Assembly (NCBI RefSeq): GCF_020297485.1
Contig: NZ_JAIWZC010000001.1
Coordinates: forward strand, 1,364,001-1,428,000
From: Enterocloster clostridioformis
Lineage (GTDB): Bacteria > Bacillota > Clostridia > Lachnospirales > Lachnospiraceae
DNA: 64,000 nt
Direction of reading: 5' to 3'
Numbering within the stretch: position 1 is the first letter of the stretch; each line of letters opens with the position of its first letter. The notes under the pieces were generated by a model that saw only the letters and a program-made list of their open reading frames with translations, made no database searches and was not told the origin of the DNA. The translations under genes and the position numbers were made by a program. Positions 55,639-64,000 of the stretch are shown here, piece after piece.

Positions 55639-57207
55639 ATGAATTTATCAGAACAGGAAGGTTTTCAGCCCATGCAGGATACAGCGCAGGAGTACCAAAA
55701 GCAGATCAAAGAACTGGAACAGCAGGTCCGGCTCCTTAGGGAGCAGGTTGATTTCCTTACCCGTAAACTTTATGGAACAAAATCAGAGAAGACGTCCGCC
55801 CTTGAAATAGAGGGACAGATGTCTCTTTTTAATGAAATGGAATCCTGTGCTGAGCCGGATGCCCATGAGCCGGATCTGGTGGAGGTCGAAAAACATCTGC
55901 GTAAAAGGAAATATGCCGGCCAGCGGGAAAAACTGATAAAAGACATTCCCCGCAGCAAAGTGCTCCACACGATCGATGAAAGTGAACAGATCTGTGAGAG
56001 ATGCGGAGGTACCATGGTAAAAGTTGGTGAGGAGTTTGTGCGTACCGAGGTACAGTTCATCCCTGCCAGCCTCAAAGTGGTTGACCATTACCGGGAAACC
56101 TATGAATGCAGGGCATGCCGCAAAAACGGGACGCCTTATATGGAGAAATCCCCGGTGCCCCATCCTCCGGTCATGCACTCCCTTGCATCTGCTTCCACGA
56201 TCGCATGGCTTGTCCATCAGAAGTTTGAACTGGGCATCCCCTTATACCGTCAGGAAAAGGAATGGGAAGCCATGGGGCTGTCTTTAAGCAGGGCAACGAT
56301 GTCAAACTGGCTCCTGGCCGTCTGCCGGGACTGGCTTTCCCATGTGGTCTCCCATCTCAGACGGGAACTTCTAAAGCAGGGATATCTGTATATCGACGAG
56401 ACCCATGTGCAGGTGCTGAAGGAACCAGGGAGGAAGAACACTTCGGATTCCTATATGTGGGTGTACTGCAGCACCAGGGACAGCAAACGGCCGGTCCGGT
56501 ATTTTGAGTACCAGCCGGGGAGGGGTGGGAAATATCCGGAAACATTTTTAAAAGGCTATACCGGATATATCCATACGGATGCTTATTCCGGGTATAATGG
56601 GGTGAAAGGGGTTACGAGATGTCTGTGTTACACACATCTGCGCCGCGCTTTTTTGGACGCGCTGCCAAAAGACATCCATGGCCCGGAAGCTTCAAAACCC
56701 GCGGAAGCGGTCGTTCGTCTGAATAAACTGTTTGAGATAGAAAAGGAACTGGACGGCCTTCCCCCTGAACAAAAGAAAAAAGAACGACTTGACCGCGAGA
56801 AGCCGCTTCTCGAGGCTTTCTGGTCGTGGGCAGAGATAAGCTCTGCCGGGGAATTGCCAAAGTCGAAGCTCCATACCGCTTTCCAGTATGCCCTGAACAA
56901 CCGGAAGGAGTTCTTCAACTATCTTGGGGATGGAAACTGCTCCATCAGCAATTCCCTTGCGGAGAACTGTATCCGCCCCTTTGTGATCGGCCGGAAGAAC
57001 TGGCTGTTTGCGGGAAGTCCGAAGGGTGCTGCCGCAAGTGCGGGAATCTACACCCTGGTAGAAACAGCCAAAGCCAACGGCCTGGATGCAATGAAATACA
57101 TCAAGTATATCCTGGCAGATATGCCGGGGAGTAGATTTCTCGAAAATCCGGAATATCTGGATGACTATCTGCCATGGGATCCCATGGTACAGGAACGTTG
57201 CCGATAA
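55639..57207 (+). CDS. tnpC: IS66 TnpC, DDE transposase
   Basis: The catalytic protein, 522 residues. An N-terminal coiled coil (about 15-50) is followed by a zinc-binding region (CERCGG ... CRACRK). Then comes the DDE core: DETHVQVL, HTDAYSGY, the CYTHLRRAF segment and a late Glu in NSLAENCIRPF. The ending SRFLENPEYLDDYLPWD is the usual IS66 C-terminus. An internal ATG at 55672 is an alternative start. It appears functional. Confidence 0.94.
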   Translation: MNLSEQEGFQPMQDTAQEYQKQIKELEQQVRLLREQVDFLTRKLYGTKSEKTSALEIEGQMSLFNEMESCAEPDAHEPDLVEVEKHLRKRKYAGQREKLIKDIPRSKVLHTIDESEQICERCGGTMVKVGEEFVRTEVQFIPASLKVVDHYRETYECRACRKNGTPYMEKSPVPHPPVMHSLASASTIAWLVHQKFELGIPLYRQEKEWEAMGLSLSRATMSNWLLAVCRDWLSHVVSHLRRELLKQGYLYIDETHVQVLKEPGRKNTSDSYMWVYCSTRDSKRPVRYFEYQPGRGGKYPETFLKGYTGYIHTDAYSGYNGVKGVTRCLCYTHLRRAFLDALPKDIHGPEASKPAEAVVRLNKLFEIEKELDGLPPEQKKKERLDREKPLLEAFWSWAEISSAGELPKSKLHTAFQYALNNRKEFFNYLGDGNCSISNSLAENCIRPFVIGRKNWLFAGSPKGAAASAGIYTLVETAKANGLDAMKYIKYILADMPGSRFLENPEYLDDYLPWDPMVQERCR

Positions 57208-57273
57208 CCACTGCCCTTTTAGTATAGAGGGTTAGTGGTTATTTTTCTATCCACCATCTTATTTGACGCTTAC

Positions 57274-57309
57274 CTTACACCCGTTAGAAACATGCGCTGC
57301 CAGGCGCAC
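57274..57309 (-). mobile_element. First 36 bases of a second group II intron
   Basis: Immediately after the 3' end of the complete intron (minus strand), the sequence restarts with GTGCGCCTGGCAGCGCATGT and a following CTAACGGGTG, the typical 5' end of a class C intron, and is cut by the IS66 end at 57273. Confidence 0.7.
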
Positions 57310-59195
57310 AATCGGATAGGGGAGATTTTAACCTCCCCTTCCACACCACGTAGCGTACCGTTCGGTACTACGCGGTTCAATAGTTTACTCGGACTTTCAG
57401 ATAGTGGGCAGTCATATCGGGATAACCAAGTCTGTCCACTATGATTCTTTTGGTGAGTGCCGAGTTGAGCATTCCCGCCGCTCTCCACACTCCCTTTCGG
57501 CAGTTCGCCATCTCATGCACCTTCCACTCTGGTAAATGTAACGCCCGCAACATTTTATATCTTGTGCGTACCTTCTTCCATTGTTTCCAGTACACCGCTC
57601 GGATTCTGTGGCGCAGCCACTCATCCGTCTGTTCCATCAGGCTTTTCATGTCTGCATATCGATAATAGTTAATCCATCCCCTTGCATAGCTTCGGAGTTT
57701 TTCTTCCCTCTCCTGATTGCTCCATTTGTTCCCTCTGGTTGTCAGCTCCCGTATCCGGTTCTTCATTTTTGCCACCGACTTCGGGTGTATCCTCATGCGG
57801 CATTTCCCTTTATGCCGGTAAAAGCCGTAGCCCAGGTATTTTATCTTGCTGACGTGGCTCACTGTCGTTTTCTGAAGATTGACTTTCAGATACAGTTTTC
57901 CTGTGATGAATGGCACAATGTTTTCCATCGTCCTCTCTGCGCTTTTCCTGCTTTTGCACAGAATCAGGCAGTCATCCGCATACCTCACATACTTGTGTCC
58001 CCTGCGCTCCAGTTCCTTGTCCAACTCATTCAGCATGACATTTCCACATAAGGGACTTAGCGGGCCTCCCTGCGGCACGCCCTCGGTCGTTGCGTGAAAT
58101 CCTCCGTCCTCCATTACTCCGGCTTTCAGGTACTTGTGTATCAGCGAGATTACCCTCCCGTCCTTCACCGTCCTCGACAGCACCTCTATCAGCTTGCTGT
58201 GGTTCACCGTGTCAAAGTAGGATTGTAAATCCATGCTGACCACGTAGACATATCCTTCGTTGATATATTTCCTACATCTTTCCAGTGCGTCATGCGCCCC
58301 TCTGCCGGGACGGAATCCGATGCTGTTGTCAGAGAACTGTTCTTCATATAAGGGCGTCAGTTCCTGTGCGATTGCCTGTTGGATTACCCTGTCTACCACT
58401 GTGGGTATCCCCAGTTTCCTTGTTTTTCCTTTCTCCTCTTTGGGTATTTCTACCCTTCGGACTGGGTTTGGCTTGTATTTGCCTTCCCTCACCTGCTCGA
58501 CCAATTCGGACTGGTGTTCTCTCAGGTAGGGTAGAAGTTCATCCACCTGCATTCCGGCAATCCCACCAACGCCTTTGTTCGTTTTGACCTTCTTATAGGC
58601 GGCATTTAGATTGTCGCTTCTAAGAATCGTATCTAGCAGGTTGTCCGTCCGAAAGTCCGTGTTGGTGTCGGGGTTCCCGGTAATCCTTTCATGGGCGTAC
58701 TCTCCTGTTTCCCTTCCCTGTTCCGCAGGTATCTCTCGCAGGTAGTCCTCAATATGAAGTTGTCTGTACTTAATTCCATGTCCGGTTTCCATTTGGTAAC
58801 GACACCTCCTACTGTTCAGTCCTTCCCGGTGCGTTTGCGACCGCCCGGTACTATGACCTCTGCTGACTTCTCACGGCAAGCTTTACTCCGTGACAGCGAA
58901 TGTTTTATCGCCACTTTCACGTCCGTGAGACCTCCCCGGGTACTCACACGTTCTTTCCCACTTATACCTGCCCCGTTTACTGCTGGCGTTCCGTGCAGTT
59001 ATTGGACTTTAGTTTGTTAGGCAACCTCATCCACGCTTCACAGCCTATCCGGACAACTTTTACAGGCCAGTGGTTTGCCTCCGGCTTCCTTCAGACCCCA
59101 CCTCACGATGACGCCCTTGCCATTGGCTGCACCCTTCCCACTGCCGGGCGGGTCAGGGACTTTCACCCGTTAGAACGTGCGCCCGCCGGGCGCAC
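57310..59195 (-). mobile_element. Complete class-C-like group II intron
   Basis: 1886 bases. The 5' end (59195) reads GTGCGCCCGGCGGGCGCAC then TTCTAACGGGTGAAAGTCCC; the 3' end has a domain V-like stem (GTACCGAACGGTAC) and a domain VI stem (GGGGAG/CTCCCC) ending TATCCGATT. It encodes one reverse transcriptase/maturase. Insertion is directly after a terminator hairpin, the hallmark of class C introns. Confidence 0.9.
57377..58792 (-). CDS. ltrA: Group II intron reverse transcriptase/maturase
   Basis: A complete protein of 471 residues that aids splicing and copies the intron into new sites. Domain order: RT blocks from about 70 (IPKEEKGKTRKLGIPTVVDR; GFRPGRGAHDAL; MDLQSYFDTVNH; GVPQGGPLSPL), the YADDCLIL active site, then maturase domain X (ARGWINYYRYADMKSLM; WKQWKKVRTRYK). 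There is no HNH endonuclease, as expected for class C. The ATG has AGGAGG about 12 bases upstream. Confidence 0.94.
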   Translation of the reverse strand: METGHGIKYRQLHIEDYLREIPAEQGRETGEYAHERITGNPDTNTDFRTDNLLDTILRSDNLNAAYKKVKTNKGVGGIAGMQVDELLPYLREHQSELVEQVREGKYKPNPVRRVEIPKEEKGKTRKLGIPTVVDRVIQQAIAQELTPLYEEQFSDNSIGFRPGRGAHDALERCRKYINEGYVYVVSMDLQSYFDTVNHSKLIEVLSRTVKDGRVISLIHKYLKAGVMEDGGFHATTEGVPQGGPLSPLCGNVMLNELDKELERRGHKYVRYADDCLILCKSRKSAERTMENIVPFITGKLYLKVNLQKTTVSHVSKIKYLGYGFYRHKGKCRMRIHPKSVAKMKNRIRELTTRGNKWSNQEREEKLRSYARGWINYYRYADMKSLMEQTDEWLRHRIRAVYWKQWKKVRTRYKMLRALHLPEWKVHEMANCRKGVWRAAGMLNSALTKRIIVDRLGYPDMTAHYLKVRVNY

Positions 59196-59196
59196 C

Positions 59197-59239
59197 AAAA
59201 AAGAACGTTTCCAGGTTATACCTGAAAATGTTCTTTTTT
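59197..59239 (-). terminator. Terminator of the sugar operon and intron target site
   Basis: On the minus strand AAAAAAGAACATTTTCAGGT, loop ATA, then ACCTGGAAACGTTCTTTTTT: a 20-base-pair stem with one mismatch, ending in six T directly before the intron 5' end (59195). A second small hairpin (GGGG / CCCC, 59243-59265) lies just upstream. Confidence 0.88.
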
Positions 59240-59340
59240 GTTAAGGGGCTTTTTTCACCCCCTTTATATTTACCACTACTGCTGACTGTAAATTTGCTGG
59301 CATTTTATTATAGAGTACGACCGCTTCATAAAAATGTTCT

Positions 59341-60159
59341 TTATTTAACTGCCCCAGTAATTCCTTCAACAAAGTTCTTCTGCAAGGCAAAGAATACGAT
59401 AGCGGTAGGGATTGTTGTAATCAATACCGCAAGCATCAGCATACCATAATCCGTTACATAGCCGGCAATCAGATTTGAAATCAGCATAGGCATGGTCTGT
59501 GTGGCACCGTCAGACATAATAACCTTTGCCCATAAGTAGTTGTTCCAAGCATTCATAAAGGTAACAACAGCCGTTGCAGCATAAGTAGATTTCATTGTCG
59601 GAATGAACATCCGGTAGAAAATCTGGAACTCACTCAAGCCATCGATGCGGGCCGCCTTTACAATCTCATCCGGAAATGCCATTGCACCGGTTCTGAACAT
59701 CATGATTAGTAACGGTGTTGCCAGTGACGGAAGCATGAATCCAATCGTGGAATTTAACAACCCCACCTTTGAATATATCTGAAACAGCGGTACCATCAGA
59801 GCTACGAAGGGAATCATCATGGTGCAGATAATCACTTTATACACAATCGTCTTCATCTTATCCTTGTAAATAACAAAAGCATATCCGGCAAGCGAGCTGA
59901 TAATTAACGCCGCAACCGTAATTAAGACCGTGTATTTACAGGAATTCCAAAAATTACGCCACAACGGCTGTGCAGCGATCAAATTCTTGTAATTTTCACT
60001 CAAAAAAGTACCTGGAGTCAGTTTCCCGGCGAGAACGTCAACGCTCTTGTTCGTTGCTGCCAAAAGCATCCATACAAGAGGGAATACGGAAACGATACTA
60101 CAAACAATCAAAAAAATGTATATTAATCCATATTTAAATTTACTAGTCAGAATCTCCAC
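59341..60159 (-). CDS. Sugar ABC permease, MalG/UgpE type
   Basis: Inner-membrane permease of a CUT1-type carbohydrate transporter, 272 residues with six helices. The EAA loop is EIVKAARIDGLSEFQIFYRMFIPTMK. Its start overlaps the end of the preceding permease gene by 17 bases. With the adjacent permease and binding protein it forms an importer; the ATPase is absent, as is usual when a shared MsmX-like ATPase is used. The adjacent lacZ points to a beta-galactoside or related oligosaccharide. Confidence 0.92.
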   Translation of the reverse strand: MEILTSKFKYGLIYIFLIVCSIVSVFPLVWMLLAATNKSVDVLAGKLTPGTFLSENYKNLIAAQPLWRNFWNSCKYTVLITVAALIISSLAGYAFVIYKDKMKTIVYKVIICTMMIPFVALMVPLFQIYSKVGLLNSTIGFMLPSLATPLLIMMFRTGAMAFPDEIVKAARIDGLSEFQIFYRMFIPTMKSTYAATAVVTFMNAWNNYLWAKVIMSDGATQTMPMLISNLIAGYVTDYGMLMLAVLITTIPTAIVFFALQKNFVEGITGAVK

Positions 60160-61042
60160 CTACTTTCATCTGAATAAGAGACAGCGCTGCAACGAGAACA
60201 AGGATAATAAATGCCATGGCTGATGTATAGCCAAAGTTTGGAACGCCAAGGAATGCCTTATTGTAAATATAATGCGACATCGTAATGGTTGCGTTGCCAG
60301 GTCCGCCTTTCGTCAGATTCATGGACTCATCAAACAACTGCAGCGTACCATTAATAGACATAATTGCTGTCATCAAGATGGTTGGCTTCAAAAGCGGCAC
60401 CGTAATACTCTTGAAGGTCTGAAACGCATTGGCCCCGTCAATTTTGGCTGCTTCATATACGGAATATTCGATATTCTGCAGGCCTGCCAGATAGAATACC
60501 ATATTGTATCCAGTCCAACGCCAGATTAATGCAATAATGATAATAACTTTTGCAGCAGTGGCATTCGAAAGGAAATTATATGCAGTATCGATGATACCAA
60601 GTTTAATAAGAACAAGGTTAATGAAGCCATCTGTTGCAAATAAGGAACGGAAAATAATTGCATAGGCCACCAGAGACGTTGCACATGGCAGGAAGATTGC
60701 CGTTCTGAACAGTCCGCGTGCCTTAATCTTCCTGTCATTCAATATGGATGCCAGAATGAGTGCAAGCACTAACATGATGGGCACCTGAACAATCAAATAG
60801 ATGATGCAGTTTTTCATGGACTGTATAAAAACGGTATCCTGAAATATTCGTATGTAGTTTGACAAGCCAGTCCAAGTCAAGTTTATGCCGGAACCTGTCT
60901 TAAAAGATGTAATGAATGCCTTAAACGTTGGAAATATGCTTAATCCGCAAATTAAGAGCAATGCAGGTGTAAGAAATCCCCATCCAACCAGTCTCCGTCT
61001 CTGCTCCATAGACATTTTCTTTTTATTTGTCATACTATTCAC
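60143..61042 (-). CDS. Sugar ABC permease, MalF/UgpA type
   Basis: Partner permease of 299 residues with six helices. The EAA loop is YEAAKIDGANAFQTFKSITVPLLKP. The N-terminus NKKKMSMEQRRRLVGWGFLTPALLLI is basic then hydrophobic, as usual. It starts 15 bases after the binding-protein gene. It forms a heterodimer with the product of the next gene in the membrane. Confidence 0.92.
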   Translation of the reverse strand: MNSMTNKKKMSMEQRRRLVGWGFLTPALLLICGLSIFPTFKAFITSFKTGSGINLTWTGLSNYIRIFQDTVFIQSMKNCIIYLIVQVPIMLVLALILASILNDRKIKARGLFRTAIFLPCATSLVAYAIIFRSLFATDGFINLVLIKLGIIDTAYNFLSNATAAKVIIIIALIWRWTGYNMVFYLAGLQNIEYSVYEAAKIDGANAFQTFKSITVPLLKPTILMTAIMSINGTLQLFDESMNLTKGGPGNATITMSHYIYNKAFLGVPNFGYTSAMAFIILVLVAALSLIQMKVGGDSD

Positions 61043-61057
61043 CTTCTACTTGGAGAA

Positions 61058-62368
61058 TTACTGTCCCATATCAAAAATCACTGTATTCTCAGCGTTTGCC
61101 AACTCAGAGTCAATATCTGCACCCGCTACCACATTAGACAGGACAGTTGCCAATGCTCTGTTTTCTTCCGTATAATAAACGCCCAGTTTTACAGAAGGTG
61201 TTTTTGACGCAAAATCCGTAATAAGGCTAAATACTGGCTGTCCTCCATAAAACTCCTGAGGCTCTGAATAGACGTTGCTCTCGCCTGCGGGGATATAGGT
61301 CGTCAAGGCTCCGCTGTTCGGAAGAATCGTCTCATATAGCTCTATGCTGCCAGCAAATGTAGAGGCAAGGAAGTCTGTAGCAAGAGCAGTCTTTTTACAG
61401 TTCTTTGTGATTGCCCATGTCGAACCTCCCTGGTTGGAGTAGTTGGTTGCTGTAGAAATTCCAGGAATTGAAGGCATATTGGTAATCCCCCATAATCCGG
61501 ACTGGGAATCTGACGACTGAATGGACGCCATAATCCAACATCCATTAATCACACCACAGGTAGTCCCACTGGTAAATGTGGCGATATATTCATCCCAGCT
61601 GTTTACAACCCGAATAACACCCGCGTCAACACCTTCTTTATAAATTTCGATACATTTCTTCAGCCCCTCATTACCGGCGAGATAAGGAGAGCCATCATCG
61701 TTCCAGGTCTCAAGGCCTGCGGACTGCATCATCTGGTAAATCAAGTCGGAGGCGTTGGCCTGAAGGGACACCAGTGAATAGCCGGTCTTTGCCAAAACAT
61801 CCTTACCAATCTCAATAAAACGATTCCAATCAATATCAGTCAAATCTTTCAATGTATATCCGGCTTTCTCAAGTATATCCGTTCTATATGCTGCAATCTC
61901 TGTGCCATTATCAAACGGGACACCATAATTTCTTTCATCAACAACAGAGTTTTCCAACTTTGATGATGCGAACTGTGAGAAATCAATACCACTATCTGTC
62001 AAATCCTGAAACAAATCAGGATAAGTGGTAACATACTTTTGATATGCAAAGTCCTGCATCAACAAGATATCCGGAAGAGAACTATAATCACCAGAGCCTA
62101 CTATGGTTGCCAGCTTAGTCTGCATATCATCCCATCCAACCTCAGAAATATCGATGCTGAAGTCCGGATGTTCCTTTTGGTAAATTTTTTCAGCCTCTTT
62201 CATCGCATATATATTAAAACTCTGGTCCCACGCCCACACAGTCAGCTTATTGGAATCGTCCTCGGATGATGTTCCGGATGTCCCAGAAGTAGAACTGTTG
62301 CCTCCACATGCTGTCATCACAACTATGGCAGCCGAAAGAACCACGGCTAAAACTTTATTAACTTTCAT
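61058..62368 (-). CDS. Extracellular sugar-binding lipoprotein
   Basis: Family 1 solute-binding protein of a CUT1 transporter. The start at 62368 has AAGGAG upstream; a longer frame from 62443 runs into the end of lacZ. The signal peptide VNKVLAVVLSAAIVVMTACGG has a lipobox (TAC). A Ser/Thr-rich linker follows, then the type 1 periplasmic fold (KLTVWAWDQSFNIYAMKEAEK). It has 436 residues. It lies just downstream of lacZ and upstream of both permeases. The likely ligand is a galactoside, judged from lacZ only. Confidence 0.9.
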   Translation of the reverse strand: MKVNKVLAVVLSAAIVVMTACGGNSSTSGTSGTSSEDDSNKLTVWAWDQSFNIYAMKEAEKIYQKEHPDFSIDISEVGWDDMQTKLATIVGSGDYSSLPDILLMQDFAYQKYVTTYPDLFQDLTDSGIDFSQFASSKLENSVVDERNYGVPFDNGTEIAAYRTDILEKAGYTLKDLTDIDWNRFIEIGKDVLAKTGYSLVSLQANASDLIYQMMQSAGLETWNDDGSPYLAGNEGLKKCIEIYKEGVDAGVIRVVNSWDEYIATFTSGTTCGVINGCWIMASIQSSDSQSGLWGITNMPSIPGISTATNYSNQGGSTWAITKNCKKTALATDFLASTFAGSIELYETILPNSGALTTYIPAGESNVYSEPQEFYGGQPVFSLITDFASKTPSVKLGVYYTEENRALATVLSNVVAGADIDSELANAENTVIFDMGQ

Positions 62369-62387
62369 GATAATCTCCTTTCCCCTA

Positions 62388-64000
62388 TCACGCTCTCGTA
62401 CAACCTTTAAAAGAAAATGTAAAGGAACGTTCTTTTGTTTCATCCAGCCAATATTCCGGATGAGGAACGCTTCCCCATGTGTCGTCTCCTCCTATCCCCA
62501 TCTGTGCCAGGGCCGGACGCAGAACAGTGTAATGTATCGGCGGCAATTCATACGGATGCTGTGCACAATCAATCTCATGCGGTGTCCACGGCAGCGCCGA
62601 GAAATTCATGCCGTCGCCGGTGAACATCAAACCACGACCCAGATAATCCGTGACCTTTACCCAACGCACTCCCATCATCTCGCCAGATTCTTGCGGACGA
62701 AGATGATTTGCCATGCGGTTTTTCACCTCATCCTTCCAAATGCCCAGCCGTGTTCCCTGCGTACGGTCAGCATAGGACTCGCCGGGTCCCATACCATACC
62801 ACTCAAGTCGGTCATAATCTGCATCAATTTTGAAAATCATACCAAACTCGGGCATAGGTGCAAGCCCCTTTACCGGATTATAGTCCATCCGGCAGTCAAC
62901 TGTTCCATCCCCATGGACAGTATATACAACCTTGCAGGAAGATACCGGCACTGTCGGCATGTGGTAGGTATAAGCAACCTTGACCGTATCATCCTTTTCC
63001 TCAACCGTTGGAATGCAGCCCTTCGTATTGTAGTTATCTCCAACCTGACGCGGGGATACAAACTGTGAGCCAACTTTCCACTGCGCACAGCGAAGCTGAA
63101 TCAAGCCCCCGAAATCATTTTCTACCATAGGACGCCAGAAATTAGGCATAGGTATCGTCTTAATCATCTCTCTGCCGCCGTACCGATAGGATGTAAGACC
63201 TCCGTCAAGATTAGAAAACAAGACGCTAAAACCATCACCTGTCACACCAGTATTGTACCATCCATGCACTACATGCGGCTTACACCCGGCAACGGCTTTC
63301 TTTCTACCTTCCTTACGGTAAACATACTGGCCAAATGCAACCTCGTAACCTGCCCGCGCCCATTCCGTATCCGCTTTCAGAACCAGGGATACTGTAACTG
63401 CATACTCACCTGCAATCGTCTCCTCTGGAATTGGAAGGTCAAAGCTTTTCTCCGTTAGAGGTTCTACAGCCAAAGATAGAACTGTTTTGTGTATTGCATG
63501 TCCGTTTCTTTCAACAGTTACAACCGTATCATATACCTGCGTATTCGTAAACAAGTGACGGTTGCGCAGGGTGACCTGGTTCTCGCTGACGAAAATCCCA
63601 ACCGGCTGGTAATTGTATTTCACAGCCGGCATCTTAATGCTCTCTTTTCCATCAGAGGTACAGATTCCATTGCCGGAAAAAGCGTAATCTGTCGGTCGGT
63701 CGCCCAAATCGCCTCCATAATAATAGCAGGTATTGCCATAACGGTCTTTTCCCCTGATTGCTTGGTCGATAAAGTCCCAGATAAATCCACCCTGATATAA
63801 AGGCTCTGCCTCCGTTAATTCAGTATAAAGCTGCATGCCCCCGCAGGAATTGCCCATCGCATGAGCATATTCGCAACAGATAAACGGTTTTTCTCTATGT
63901 TCAGACAAAAATTTCTTAATATCCGCTACTGTAGTATACATCTGGCTTTCCATATCTGATGTTGTGTTACTATAGCGCCTATCGTGAAAAACCCCCTCAT
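62388..64000 (-). CDS. lacZ: Beta-galactosidase, GH2 (LacZ type), N-terminus beyond the right edge
   Basis: Hydrolyses terminal beta-galactosides in the cytoplasm. The frame stays open through the right edge (before the internal Met at 63953 it reads EGVFHDRRYSNTTSDMES), so only the last 537 residues are seen. The nucleophile Glu is in FICCEYAHAMGNS, and QGGFIWDFIDQAI and the C-terminal domain 5 (Bgal_small_N) with DRLEWYGMGPGESYADR follow. The acid/base Glu lies outside the window. It heads, within the window, an operon with the sugar transporter. Confidence 0.94.
   Translation of the reverse strand, partial: EGVFHDRRYSNTTSDMESQMYTTVADIKKFLSEHREKPFICCEYAHAMGNSCGGMQLYTELTEAEPLYQGGFIWDFIDQAIRGKDRYGNTCYYYGGDLGDRPTDYAFSGNGICTSDGKESIKMPAVKYNYQPVGIFVSENQVTLRNRHLFTNTQVYDTVVTVERNGHAIHKTVLSLAVEPLTEKSFDLPIPEETIAGEYAVTVSLVLKADTEWARAGYEVAFGQYVYRKEGRKKAVAGCKPHVVHGWYNTGVTGDGFSVLFSNLDGGLTSYRYGGREMIKTIPMPNFWRPMVENDFGGLIQLRCAQWKVGSQFVSPRQVGDNYNTKGCIPTVEEKDDTVKVAYTYHMPTVPVSSCKVVYTVHGDGTVDCRMDYNPVKGLAPMPEFGMIFKIDADYDRLEWYGMGPGESYADRTQGTRLGIWKDEVKNRMANHLRPQESGEMMGVRWVKVTDYLGRGLMFTGDGMNFSALPWTPHEIDCAQHPYELPPIHYTVLRPALAQMGIGGDDTWGSVPHPEYWLDETKERSFTFSFKGCTRA

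Larger units (their letters stand above)
54730..57273 (+). mobile_element. Complete IS66-family insertion sequence
   Basis: About 2.54 kb bounded by inverted repeats GTAAGCGTCAAATAAGA (54730 on) and its complement ending at 57273. It contains tnpA, tnpB and tnpC in the classic order. The eight flanking bases differ (TAATAAAA left, CTTACACC right), so the usual target duplication is missing and the flanks have been rearranged since insertion. Confidence 0.93.

Noticed and set aside
18011..59195. A complete integrative conjugative element carrying the NRPS cluster
   Set aside because: Only an integrase fragment and insertion sequences are seen; no relaxase, coupling protein, conjugation gene or paired attachment sites are in the window.
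62388..63953. A complete 521-residue protein starting at the Met at 63953
   Set aside because: The frame continues upstream to the edge with conserved LacZ sequence (VFHDRRYSNTTSD), so the Met is internal.
1..64000. CRISPR array, tRNA or rRNA genes
   Set aside because: No regularly spaced repeats, cloverleaf-like segments or rRNA signatures were seen on either strand.

Overview
The window looks like chromosome of a gut Lachnospiraceae-type Firmicute (Enterocloster/Clostridium-like). The evidence is strong AGGAGG ribosome sites, a YlmC/YmxH sporulation-type protein, NrdR, an AroE-AroK fusion, a MetNIQ operon and clostridial-style group II introns. Species cannot be fixed from sequence alone. 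Positions 1-18000 are GC-rich housekeeping DNA, read mostly on the minus strand. In order they hold partial argS, efp, a fused aroE-aroK, a YqeG-type phosphatase, nrdR, aroD (plus strand), ylmC, a DUF4190-like membrane protein, metQ-metI-metN, pepV, yqeY, prfC and an rbs-type sugar ABC operon. Upstream of metN is a 30-codon reading frame with ten Met codons, followed by an intrinsic terminator: apparently a ribosome-mediated methionine attenuator. || The rbsA gene is cut in its Walker A motif near 18010. There begins an AT-rich accessory region (about 18.0-49.5 kb) whose core is a thiazoline-forming non-ribosomal peptide synthetase (NRPS) metallophore cluster of the yersiniabactin/pyochelin/equibactin type. 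Reading down the minus strand: a TetR regulator, a three-gene ECF importer, a type II thioesterase, an A-(methyltransferase-like)-carrier protein, a stand-alone cyclization (Cy) protein, a phosphopantetheinyl transferase, a 2643-residue FAAL-ACP-Cy-A-T-Cy-A-T synthetase, a saccharopine-dehydrogenase-like reductase, an Irp3/PchG-like thiazolinyl reductase, a Cy-A-T-TE synthetase, a MATE exporter, a DtxR-type metal regulator and an Xre regulator. Divergent from tetR are two YbtP/YbtQ-like ABC half-transporters. All four amino-acid-activating A domains carry a cysteine-type specificity code. The predicted product is therefore an acyl-capped chain of up to four cysteine-derived rings. The terminal TE domain is frameshifted at an (AAAT)3 repeat, which separates its catalytic His from the rest. 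|| Positions 49.5-59.2 kb are a nest of mobile elements. They comprise a truncated and a complete IS66 copy in inverted orientation, an IS256 fragment, an integrase fragment, an IS110 transposase split by a group II intron whose reverse transcriptase has lost its N-terminal part, a second IS110 fragment, a complete class-C-like group II intron placed just after a terminator, and the first 36 bases of another intron. || Positions 59.3-64.0 kb hold the 3' part of a beta-galactoside operon on the minus strand: partial lacZ, a solute-binding lipoprotein and two permeases. Its terminator is the insertion site of the class-C intron.
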